From: Anseranas semipalmata
Taxonomy: Eukaryota > Chordata > Aves > Anseriformes > Anseranatidae
Direction of reading: 5' to 3'
DNA length: 64,000 nt
NCBI GenBank assembly: GCA_013399115.1
Contig: VXAA01001508.1
Coordinates: 1,171,849 to 1,235,848 of the forward strand
A program made the translations under genes and the position numbers. The notes beneath the pieces were generated by a model that saw nothing but the letters and a program-made list of their open reading frames with translations, searched no databases and was not told where the DNA came from. How positions within the stretch are numbered: position 1 is the first letter of the stretch; the number at the start of each line of letters is the position of its first letter. This document shows, piece after piece, positions 1 to 10,085 of this stretch.

Positions 1-1320
1 TCTGGAAAGGGTCCTGGACAACGCAGTCCCCGACAGTGCTGGGGGCTGCAGGCAGCTACGCGGTGTCACCGTGCCAGAAGTGCCTTGGGCTGAGTGTGTC
101 ACCGCATGTGCTGGTGAGCGCGCTAGCTGTGGTTCGACGTGGCGTATCGCTCTATGGGGTGAGCAGTACTTTGATGATGCCGTGCCCTTAGGGTACTTTC
201 GGTGGGTGAGGATTTAATACGTGGGCAGGAGTGCTAAACGTTAGCTCCCTAACCTGGAGTGGTCTGGGTGGGTGCTTTTAAAGGCGTTTTACCAGCCTCT
301 ACGGGTGCAGGGTCAGCGAGGAAAGAGCCTCCTCCAGGAGGCAGCTCAGAGAGGAGGCCTGAAGCGCCCTGCACGAGCCTCTCTTTTGGACTCTCAAGGA
401 ATACCTCAAAGACAAGCTATCTGAAGTTCAGGGTTGTCAATCTTCCCCCACTCCTAAGGAGCCATTTTTGCAAACACAAACTCACAGTTCTGCATCTTGG
501 AGTTTGAAAGAGGGTTTAGGCATCTGCGGCCTTATTTTAAATAGCCCTTGTGCCTGCTGGAGCACGGGCCCGCAGATAGGAGCAGCAGAGCTGAATAATC
601 CACATCCAAAGCTGGGCTCGGTCCAAGTTACTGCTGTGAAAACTCTGGTTGCACAACTCAGGCAGAACGTTTAAGCGGCGCTTGGGAAAGGGGCTTTCAG
701 TTCCTAAGCTTCATCAGGAGCGGGTGAGGCCCTTCCCCACCTAGAGCTCCCTACAGGACAGGCCTGAACAAAAAGGCAGCTAATGAGGAAGGCAAATAGT
801 TCTGCCTTGCTCATAACAAGACCCTCACAGAAATATAAAGAGACATTTTGTCAGGGAGTATCATCAAAAAATCTTTTTTAAATTGTCCATCTCTTCACTG
901 AATGTCATCCAAATTCTGCAAGTATACAATGTTTGAAAATTCTGAAAAACGACGTCTCTCTTCTGTTACTAGCCAAAAAAAAAATATATCAATCCGTCGT
1001 GTTTCACCCAGTGACGTCTCTTTTCTCCATGGAGGTGCTAAGATGGCTCATTCAGTCAAGAGATATTACTCAGAGGCTCACAATCCATCAACCTGGCATA
1101 GAGAAGATGGATGGCAGACTCTTTTTAAAGACATGTTAGTTACGCAAGTGCTCTGAGAACTGTATTTCAGATCAACCCATTCAAAAAAAGACAGGAATTA
1201 TAAGGGACAAAAGTACCCCTCCAGTTTTCCCTATCACAAAGTGTAGCACTTCCAGCACGGCTGCTATCCTAATTAAAGCCTAGTGTGTTTAAATGCACGG
1301 AAGAAGAATAGCATTCTATN
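1..1320. other. Left flank, no gene recognised
   Basis: The first 250 bases carry a moderate number of CpG dinucleotides. The rest is mixed-composition sequence with short homopolymers. Small open frames exist but show no family resemblance and overlap one another. I recognise no RNA gene or repeat here. Base 1320 is an unresolved N that falls at the apparent 5' edge of the CR1 copy that follows. Confidence 0.6.
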
Positions 1321-1325
1321 AGGGG

Positions 1326-1662
1326 TCTCGAGAACAAGCCTTACGAGGAGCGGCTGAGGGAGCTGGGGCTGTTCAGCCTGGAGAAGAGGAGGCTCAGGGG
1401 TGACCTTATCGCTCTCTACAGGTACCTTAAAGGAGGCTGTAGTGAGGTAGGGATTGGTCTCTTCTCCCACGTGCCTGGTGACAGGACGAGGGGGAACGGG
1501 CTAAAGTTGCGTCAGGGGAGGTTTAGGTTGAATGTTAGGAAGAACTTCTTTACCGAAAGGGTAGTTAGGCATTGGAATGGGCTGCCCAGGGAAGTGGTTG
1601 AGTCACCATCCCTGGAGGTCTTTAAAAGACGTTTAGATGTTGAGCTTAGAGATATGGTTTAG
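1326..1662 (+). pseudogene. CR1 ORF2 C-terminal remnant
   Basis: An open frame runs from the truncation point to the TAG at 1660-1662. It includes [20 protein letters not shown] near the start and [20 protein letters not shown] near the end, which are hallmark C-terminal segments of CR1-clade ORF2. The endonuclease and the catalytic palm of the reverse transcriptase are absent because the element is truncated, so no activity is possible. A GTG at 1471 lies inside the frame but is not a real start; the frame is simply a continuation of the lost upstream ORF. Confidence 0.9.
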
Positions 1663-1731
1663 TGTGGGCCTTGTTAGAGTTAGGTCAGAGGTTGGACTAG
1701 GTGATCTTGGAGGTCTCTTCCAACCTGAACA

Positions 1732-1763
1732 ATTCTGTGATTCTGTGATTCTGTGATTCTATG
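1732..1763 (+). repeat. CR1 3' octamer microsatellite
   Basis: Three copies of ATTCTGTG are followed by one ATTCTATG, in perfect register. This is the terminal microsatellite of CR1 elements and fixes the element's 3' end and orientation. Confidence 0.95.
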
Positions 1764-4700
1764 CTACTTCTAGTCTCCACTGAACACTTCCCAATCCTAG
1801 GAGAAAGAAGCAGCAAACACACAGAGATCTGGGCCCAGACATTAAATGTATTTAGGCTCTGAAGTCCCCAGTGAAATGGTTTCAGTAAGGCTCCAGGATG
1901 GAGGCAATCGGAAGCTCCAGAAATGCCATTCGTGGCCCCAAAGGTTTCAGTCCCAAGCCCATCTCCACTTCCTGTGAACTCGTGTTTGCTCACCCTTTCA
2001 CTTCCCTTTCATTTGGAAGTTTGCTCCTAAGCTGGCACGAGCTAAGCCAAGGAATTATTGGTGTCCCTTCAGCAGAGCGGATGTGAGAACCAGAAGGTGC
2101 CTAGCTCCTGGGCTGGCACAGCATACGAAGTTGAATTTCAATGTCAATGAGCAGCTAAATGATTGAGGGCTCACCCGCACACGCAGTTTATTCACTGGTC
2201 TGAAGACATCTAAACCGAAGTGTCATTAACTCTTAGTGCAGCACTACGACCAGGGCTTCAAGATAGCTGCACGTGTAGCACTCGTATCTCGAGCAAACCC
2301 GAATGTAGATTGTCTTGAAGCTGGTAACTGCACATTAGCTAGGTCACGTTTGACGTGGCTGGTCATCAGGTATCCTCTAAACATCAGGCCAGGCTTTCCT
2401 TTAGAATGTCTTAAAAAAAAAATCTCTTTTCCCTTGCTAGTGCTAACAGCGTTATTGGGGCACACAGAATGTTCTCATGGAGTTCCTAGTTATTTACTTT
2501 ACTCCCTTTAAATCCATTTACCCGAATGATTGAGTTCATAATAGCTTTCATCTTTGTGAAATCAGCCCTGTGTACCCGTGTATCTGTGGGGCTTGGACGT
2601 TATTCCATTTGCATGTGGCAAGTGTAATCAAGTCTCTGTCACTTGCATCTAAACAATTCTCTGACTTTTAATTTTATGACTGAATTCTTTTTATCTGTCA
2701 AGATGATGAGGTCTAGCACCATTTTCCCTTCTGTTGGATAAAACACTTTTAAAGTTAGGAAATTGTCATCTTCAATTTAAAAAAAAAAAATCAAGGATGT
2801 TTTAGTTCTGACAGCATGAGATCTCCTTTGTATGTCATTCAGATTAAAGTCTTTTCCTTCCTACCTATAGCAGAGAGGTGTTCAGAGAGCCAGACAAGAA
2901 ATCAAGTAATTCTCTGTCCTGCAATGGATAGCAGCCAGGACCTGATCTGGTCTTTATTTACGAGAACGTTAGTTCAGATCATTTGCTTCCAAGTTGTCAG
3001 AGATTCAGAAACATGCAATGCCATTTTTGACATAAGAATATAGCACTCCTGCTCATTTTTGCCCACTTTTGCTTCCTAAATAGACTGCAACCGGTGCTTT
3101 TAACATTCCAGTCATGCAAATCTTCCCATCAGGTTTCAGTAACACCAAAGTAGGTCGAATTTATGCTCATATGTGAGCAACTCCTATTCCTCCTTTACTA
3201 CCCAGAATCTTCACATTGGCGTATAGGCAATTAAAGATTTTCTATTCCTTCAAGTCTCTCGGTACCTCAGTTAATCTGGTTCTCAACATCTTGATTTTGT
3301 GCTAAATTAGTGCTCCCTGTCCCTTCTTTTCATCCTCCCCTTTGCTACTACTGTAACGCACCCTGCCTGCTCTGCACAGCCCCTCCTTCTACGCCGGCTT
3401 CTCCTCTCCTCAAATTGATTTTCTCCAACTGGCACAGCCTCACGTTCACAGAGGACAACCACTACTCCACAAAAATAACATCTAGCTTACACAAATCCAC
3501 TCTCATTTCACTTCCAGCATTCTCTGCCTTCTGCCTTCTTCTCTTTAGAGGTAAGAAGGCTGTCTGAGAAGGTTACATGGGCATCCCTGTTCTTCAGGTG
3601 CCTCTTGTGACCTGAGTGTGTCCAGACTGGTATGTAGCAAGTGGGGTTTTACAAAAAGCTGAGTTACGAATAATAATAATACATATTGCTTTCACCAAAT
3701 CCTTGCCTACCAGGTTCAAGAATCTTAAGCAATCCTGTCTCATTTTATTTTTGTTTTTCAGGAATGACCAAGTCACCACATCAGCCCTTGGAAAGTCTCT
3801 CTCTCATTTCTTGAGAGAAAATATGAGAAAGGATCTCTATTCTCTTTGGCTGTTGGCTTTTTTTTTTTTTTTTAACAGACATACACAATTTTCTTTTAAT
3901 CTATGCTATCAGGACATTCTCATTCCCACGTAGATCCTTACTCCCTTCCACTAATTGGATCATCAGAGATAATTTCCTCTATAACAGCCTAAGAGACTAG
4001 AAACAATTGAACATTTCCAGTTAAGTGAAAATGATTCCGTTTTTCTCCTGTTTGGGGCTCTCATTCTCCTATGACACTAGTCAAGGAGGAGGTCACCAAG
4101 TCCTTTCTGTGCTGGTGCTTACAGAATGGCTGATAGGGCACTACTCTCTTCTGTTAAGCTCAAGGGAGCTCGTGCAGCATTAGCACGGCCTGCACTGGGA
4201 TTTCATTAGCAGAGCACCTGCCTTCCCCGCGCGCTGCACGCGCTGCGGAGAAAGGAAACTGCTCCTGATGTTCGCCAGACACTGGATCACTGCATTCTCA
4301 GGATGTTCATCCAAGCACCACCAAACCATTCCTCCACTGCCAAGCGCTCCCTGGCCACTGAGTTCCCTTTGAGGATGAGCGCGTTGACTTCATCCGCACA
4401 GAGGCAGGACACCAACGCAGAGTCCCAGCCAGGCCCAGTCCCCCGCAGGGTGCCCCCTCGCCCAAGGCTTTGCAGTGACACAAGCTTTCCTTAAAAACTA
4501 GTGCTTTTAGAAGCAGATAAATAATGAACTTCCAGGCACATTTCTGCAGCTCAATGGTGACATCCAGTGACTGGCTCAGTTATTCCCAGGTGTGTGCTCT
4601 GCAGGGCCGGCTGGCCCTGTTTCTTGGCTCAGAGCATGGCTCACATGTCTCCTGCAATCACATCATGTTCATACTGGAAAATACTTTAAAACAAAATCTC

Positions 4701-6809
4701 TGTTTAGATTTGCATAATTACTTAATTGCAGTGCCTCACATCTCTTTTCCTCCTGTTGAGCAGGGCTCCGCGCAGCAAGCAGGGCGCCCGCAAGCTCAGC
4801 TCCCAGTCCTAACGTACCTGGAATGGGCTTAGCTCCATTGATGAAGGAGTTCCAGTCTTTTAGCCTCAATTTCATGACACTGTTTACCCTCCTGTGACCT
4901 GAAGCGATCTGAAATCTTTTATAACCCAGGTCTGGAAGCTAAATTTCTGCGGTGACGCCGTGCCTGCCGAGGGAGCGGGGTTCAGGGGTGCGCCCCTGGG
5001 CTGTGCGGGCAGAGACGCGGTGGGGCAACGGCAGAGGAAAAGGGGCGACGCGTTGGAAAGGAGGAGGAAATACAGGAAAACGGAAAGAATGACAGGGAAC
5101 GTGGAAAAAAATGGAGAGGAAAAAAAAGGAAAGAAAACTTATGGAGGGAAAGCTCGGAAAAGAAGCAAAAGGAAGCTGGAGGGAGGAGCGGAGCTGAGGC
5201 CGAAGGAAGAGCACGGTGCCATCCAGGGAGCTCCGTGCAGCGGGGATGGCGTGCATCGAACAGACTGTCAGTGCAGCAGCACCCGGCCCTCCGCGGTGAT
5301 AAATGTCACATGCCTTTGCTGACACTTGATAAAGGTTCTGTCCATCAGCGGTGCCAGCCACAGGGCCGATCGCAACCTTCACTGCCGCTCCTTCGCAGAG
5401 GAGCCCCGGCGCTTCCCAGCCCGCCCGCCCTGCTCACCTCAGCGCTTTCTGGCATTCGAGAAAGACCACGAGCAGCAGAAATAACGCTGTCTGACTCAGC
5501 CAGCCAAGGAGAAACAGTCTGGGCCCAGACTCAGCCAAGCAGGGCTCTCAGTAGGATGGAAGATGTGAAAAAACCATGGGAATGGTAAAACGATAAAAGA
5601 AAAAGGGACAAAAACACCTCTCCTTTCACACTCGGCCTGCAGCTCACGAGTCGTGGTGCCAGGCAGTTTCTCATAAAGTGTGAAAAGACGCCCCACGAGG
5701 ACAGGCATGTTGTGCCGCAGGCACCGAAAGGCCAGATCAATGGAAGTGGTGTTAGATATTTAAATATACTTTGGATTTGCCCCCGAGAGCACTGGGAAGT
5801 AACTAGCGGTGTAACGCGTCTCGCGGGAAGGCCATAGCGTCCTTTAAGGATGCAAACAGACTGTACGGCTTGTAGCCGTAACTGGAAAGTGCTGGCTGGC
5901 CACATCGTTAGCTTCGTTTTAGAGGTTAAACCAAAAAGGGAAAGCAATTTGTCTAAGGTGAAAAATCAGCAAATTGCCCTCGTGCAAAAATAGTAAGCAG
6001 CTGGTTAACCTGGAATAAATGGGCAGAAAGCATCTCTGCTGCCCAACAAAACGACCCAACAAAAGCACCTAAAGTCCAGCTATTCAGGAAGTGAATTATT
6101 CAGAAAGACCAAAGGATAAGAATAAATCACGTATTAGCCCATCAGGTTAATATGGCAGCAGTAACAGGAGAACAGGGTTATTTAGGATATATATAAATTC
6201 TTGTCAAGAGAGGTCATTTTTTTCTCCTTCTGGGCTCAATGAGACAAACATTCAGTCAGTTCGGAGTATCGCAGCATCAACAACATATTGACAACTTGGA
6301 GGGAATTCAAAAAACATCTTCAGTGATGATAAAGGGACTGGAAGGATTGATTTACAAGGAAAGGTTTTATGATCTAAGTGGGATAGATTCATCTCTACTA
6401 TAATTCCATTGATGTCAAAGGGCCAAATTTTGCCCTCAATTACAACAGCGTAGATGTGGCGAAACTTCACTGGAATAAAAATATAAGGTCATCATTAGGA
6501 AAAAGAAGGAATCAAAAAGGAATATCTGTTAGACTCGGGACATATCTCCAAGGAGAAATGGTTGAAACTCCAGTGCTTATGACATTTAAAATTAGCCGAG
6601 GTAATAGCATTGAATAATATTATACAGAGAACACTTCTGCAGTGACAAGGGAAAGAAAAATATGTAAGTGGGATTTCCCCGTATTTTTATTATTATTATG
6701 ATTACTGTTTTATGAAAGGAGGAATCCATATCCAAAATTAACTTCCTATAGGCCCATTTAAACAGAATATGTTTTAATACAGCCAAAAAACATCAAGGAA
6801 AAATCCATC
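1764..6809. other. Gene-free stretch
   Basis: No exon, RNA gene or clear repeat family is recognised, apart from the purine-rich block annotated separately. A run of T near 3860-3875 and small A/T tracts are present. A TGACTCAGC motif (AP-1/MARE-type) lies at 5492-5500. The region around 6100-6800 may contain further, unrecognisable 5' parts of the ancient CR1 that begins at about 6810, but I cannot demonstrate this. Confidence 0.55.
5025..5215 (+). repeat. Purine-rich (GGA/GAAA) block
   Basis: About 190 bases on the plus strand are strongly biased to A and G, with many GGAA, GGAG and GAAA steps and only scattered pyrimidines. It is low-complexity sequence rather than a transposon. The bias explains the lysine/arginine/glutamate-rich frame that spans it on the plus strand (4960-5322), which I do not regard as a gene. 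Confidence 0.7.
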
Positions 6810-7010
6810 TTCAGCAGAGCCAAAGAAAATAAAGAGAGTTTTTAAGGTATGTTAGGGATAAAGGAAAACCTAACAATAGTATCAGCCTATTACAACATGC
6901 TACGGCTGGTGATGATAAAGCAGAGATGACAAACTGTTAATAATGATGGAAAAAAGGCAATTCTATTCAATAACAGTTTATATACTGCAGTGTAAAGAGA
7001 TGGCTCTGAG
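6810..7010 (+). mobile_element. Ancient CR1 fragment (ORF2 linker region)
   Basis: The stretch around 6838-6870 (TTTAAGGTATGTTAGGGATA and onward) and the following segment with GATAAAGCAGAGATGACA resemble the amniote CR1 region between endonuclease and reverse transcriptase, where the consensus encodes a FFRYVxxK-type segment followed by a block leading to an FFASVF-type motif. Decay is heavy and no frame is preserved. It lies upstream of, and in the same orientation as, the reverse-transcriptase fragment at 7911-8400, so both are probably parts of one insertion. The sequence between them (7011-7910) is not recognisable. Confidence 0.5.
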
Positions 7011-7910
7011 GAAAGATTTTAGAGGATGACTGAAGTAAGCTTCGGGTTGATTTGTAATTTGAAGCGTGAGGATGATATAGCTCTCACTACTGGAATCACA
7101 GAATTTTACCAAGAGGTTGTATGCTGTAGTAGAGAAGAACTATTGCCCCTTCACTTTTATCTCCAAGACAAAAATAATGTCCATAACAGAAAAAGCTGGT
7201 GATTTTGGCAGAAGGGAGAGGACCTGAACAGGTTTCAGAGTTTTTTATGTCTAGGCTTAGAAATAAATCAAGACAGTTATTGTTGAACAGAGTGTGTGGA
7301 GGAAGTCAGGCACAAGGAGAACAGCCATGTCCATCACAGCACAGGTCTGGAAGACCTGGGGTCAAAATGTAAGCAAAAAGCACAGGGCTTTAAAGCAGCC
7401 CTGTGGATGAGTATCGCATCCAACTGCAAGGGCAGGACCTCTTCCAGAGAGAGGAACCAGAAGAACTCGATGCCCAGTCCTGTAAATACATGCAGCTGGA
7501 GTTCCCAGCCACCCCTCCAAATTCTCCAGGCTGTAAAAGAGGGCAATGAGGGGGGACAGGGAGGCCCTGCCCTGGCAAGGGGCTGATGAAGAGGACTGAG
7601 AAAAAGAAGTTCTGAAGGAAATGCATAATAACTGAAGAAGACAATCCTATAAGGAAGAGTGGAACGAAAAAGGAGGGGAAGGGTGAAAAGGCCATGGTTA
7701 CAAGGCATGGAGATGTGAACAGAGAGAGGATAAACTGGTTATAAAACTTGCACGAACAACAAAGGAAGAAGTTCATTTTAGTGTGACCCCAACCTTTGAA
7801 CTGAAGACTGTTGATGGCAAGGAAGACAAGGAGGTCATTTAAGCTTACCAATCACTACCGAATCTGTTGAACAACTAGTATAGAGCAGTCTCAGTAGTCT
7901 AATTCAAGAA

Positions 7911-8192
7911 ATGCTTCAGAAGATATCTATCCCACAAATACTAATATTAGTCGTAAATAAGAAGAGAGTTCCAGGTAACAGGATGCTCTTGATAGCAATG
8001 TCACATTCAAAAATACTATGTGGGATGACTGGTTACCCTGGATTGATAATTTATACTGACATAAATACAATGAAAATAATGGAAGAGCTAATACAAGAAC
8101 CAATTAATAAAGCATTAAGGGATAGGAATAGAATTAATGACTGTCAACATGATTTTATGGAAAATAGGTTTTATCAAATAAACCTGATTTAA
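7911..8192 (+). pseudogene. CR1 reverse-transcriptase N-terminal relic
   Basis: A 93-codon frame stays open by chance in an otherwise decayed element. Its second half contains GYPGLIIYTDINTMKIMEEL, then a QHDF segment and a terminal INLI. These correspond to the NYRPISLTSIPGKIMEE, QHGF and TNLI positions of CR1-clade reverse transcriptases. The usual glycine of QHGF is aspartate here. The palm domain with the FADD-type catalytic motif is not in this fragment. It is a fossil, not a gene. Confidence 0.65.
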
Positions 8193-8400
8193 TTATTTGG
8201 GGAGATTCCAAGCTGGACTGACAAGCACACTGATGGACTTGGCCTCTGTAAAGCCTCTGAGGTAGTATCACACAATGTTTTGATTTTATAAGTTAGAGCT
8301 ACGCTGATACAAAATACACTAAACAGATTAAAAATTGGCTAACTTGGTGAGTTCAGCAAGTAGCAGTTAACGGGGCTTTATCATGACCATTTTTACCTTG
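7911..8400 (+). mobile_element. Ancient CR1 fragment (reverse-transcriptase N-terminal region)
   Basis: This segment translates to the start of a CR1-type reverse-transcriptase domain, followed by a degraded continuation in which a DTVSHN-like segment (near 8265-8280) and a WIKNWL-like segment (around 8327-8345) can be read with frame changes. It is many substitutions away from the CR1 copy at 1321-1763 and belongs to an older amniote lineage. Orientation and spacing match the fragment at 6810-7010. Confidence 0.7.
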
Positions 8401-9489
8401 GTGAATCCCCGTAAATAAGTATTTCTACAGCCAGTACTATCCAACACTTCTAGCAAAGAACCCCAAATTAATACACAAGACACAACCACTATTGCTAAAA
8501 TGTGTCAATGCAAGGAAGTCTGATAAATGAAGGTACTTCTGGGTACTTCCAGGTGGTCCTCAGCATTGCCTGACAACCAGGTCCATCCAAGAAAATAGCC
8601 GGCCACGTATGGGGCTGCACGCTGGAGCTGGAATACACGGTGTTGGGCTGGTGACCATGTGCAGAGCCCACCTTGGCCAACCCACGAGGAGATACCAAAG
8701 GGGAAACGCCCGGTCCCAGACACCCGAGATCCCCTTTTCTTCCTGTTCACGGATTTCATGGATCCCACTGACACGTCCGAGGCACTGCTGGAGGCCGCTG
8801 CCTGGCGTTCTTTTCAGCGCCATCTTCTACAGCCTGCCCTCGGACGCCAAGGCCCCGGCCTGAATCCAGGCCGCCCGCGGGCACTTGTCTTTAAGTCACA
8901 ACCCAAAAAGTACTAAAACGCGAGGTGTTCTCCTCGTGCTCCCCAGCTGCACTGCTAGTTTCAGATCACATCCCAAATAACTCTCCACGCTCAGACAACT
9001 CAAACAGGCTGTTATTTTCCTGAACTCAAACAATCAGGGACCTTTGCGAGGGTGGTTTTTTCCTCCCCCCCTTTGTCATCCTGATAGATCTCTGTCAGAT
9101 CACGTAATAAATGAAATCCCAAAGAAAAACAAGCACTTACATTTCTCCCCCTCCTCTCTGCTTCCCCGCCCACAAATAAGCGGTATGCTTTTAGTGCACT
9201 TAGCGTTCCCGGATTATGTTAAAATATACCAAACATATACTGCTCTCCTCTTTCATGAAAACTTTAAATTGCTATTTCTGGGCTCAATTCAACCCTTGCC
9301 TCATTCTGTGATAAAAGGACTTAAAAGCGCTGTTCTAGAATAGAATAGGGTTTGGATTTTATACAGTCTTTCATGTTCACAGTATCCCAAAGGGCTTTAC
9401 AAAGCACTGATGCAGATGCTGAAGTACAGCAAGCGCTGCATGCAGCATCCATTAGGTGCTCAGCGCACCCAGCACCCAGCTTTACGTAA
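8401..9489. other. Gene-free stretch with a GC-rich middle
   Basis: Sequence from about 8590 to 8890 is GC-rich with moderate CpG, flanked by AT-rich DNA. Overlapping open frames on both strands reflect base composition. No repeat or RNA gene is recognised. Confidence 0.55.
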
Positions 9490-10085
9490 CAGCAACGGGT
9501 CTGAAGAGGGAACGCAGCATTAGCTGGCCGCCAGCGGTACTGTAATGGGCCGCAGGGATGCCTAGGAGCCTGAAACAGGAGGGGGAGAGACGAGAAAGCC
9601 CGGAGTGCGAGGCGGGGAGAGGTGCAGGTGCATTGCAAGAAGCTGAGCGAGCAGGCGATGGCACGAGTTTGCTTGGGGAGATTGCCCCTTCCTGCTGGTC
9701 GGGGGCAATGCGGAGGTGGGTGGTTTGCACGGATGGAGAAGGCGCACGTGGCACGGCGTGGGGACCAGCTACGGAGCGTGCACACACGGCGCCGTGCCGT
9801 GGGCAGGGCGGGGGCAAGGGTGGGGAAGGGGCCACAACGAGACGGAAAGATGGCACGTGGTGCACGGCTGTGGAGGGAGACAGCCCGCAGAGCGGGCGGG
9901 AAGGAGGAGACGCGCGTTCGAGGCGAGATGGCGGGGCGCAGCGACCCTCCCGCAGCACCGGGACGCGCGGGAGGGGACGGGACGCCGCTGCCCGCCCGCG
10001 CTCTGCGGCACCTCTGCAGAGCAGGGCACGGCGCTGCGGCTATCCGTGTCCCACGGAACACGTGGTGCGAGCGGAAGGGGCTGCT
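9490..10085. promoter_or_regulatory. CpG island, candidate promoter
   Basis: By hand count there are about 55-60 CpG dinucleotides between 9541 and 10080, at roughly two-thirds G+C, giving an observed/expected CpG ratio near 1. Most of the window is CpG-depleted. Inside are three perfect CACGTG E-boxes (9745-9750, 9854-9859, 10059-10064), a YY1-like AGATGGCGGGG at 9926-9936, and a G-quadruplex motif at 9801-9831. In birds such islands usually mark promoters of coding or long non-coding genes. Direction of transcription cannot be decided. The 295-codon minus-strand frame (9321-10208) and the plus-strand frames of about 200 codons overlap one another and are low in complexity; I treat them as composition artefacts. 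Confidence 0.7.
9801..9831 (+). promoter_or_regulatory. G-quadruplex motif
   Basis: Six runs of three to five guanines are separated by loops of one to three bases on the plus strand, beginning GGGCAGGGCGGGGG. This exceeds the usual four-run definition. It sits in the middle of the CpG island. Confidence 0.75.

Larger units (their letters stand above)
1321..1763 (+). mobile_element. CR1 LINE, 5'-truncated 3' end (avian type)
   Basis: This is the 3' end of a Chicken Repeat 1 non-LTR retrotransposon. From about 1326 it encodes the C-terminal part of the ORF2 reverse transcriptase, then has a UTR of about 70 bases ending in the usual CR1 block (GGTTGGACTAGGTGATCTTG, 1692-1711) and an octamer tail. 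CR1 elements are typically truncated at the 5' end because target-primed reverse transcription stops early, and they lack poly(A) tails. Both properties are seen here. The reading frame is still open for about 110 codons, so the copy is young compared with the other CR1 relics in the window. The truncation point coincides with an ambiguous base. Subfamily cannot be assigned by eye. Confidence 0.95.

Noticed and set aside
4960..5322. 120-codon plus-strand frame rich in Lys, Arg and Glu
   Set aside because: It is generated by the purine-rich block; there is no domain, start context or neighbouring exon.
8255..8275. CTGAGGTAGTA resembling a let-7 5' end
   Set aside because: It lies inside a CR1 relic; the sequence diverges after the first bases and no precursor hairpin forms.
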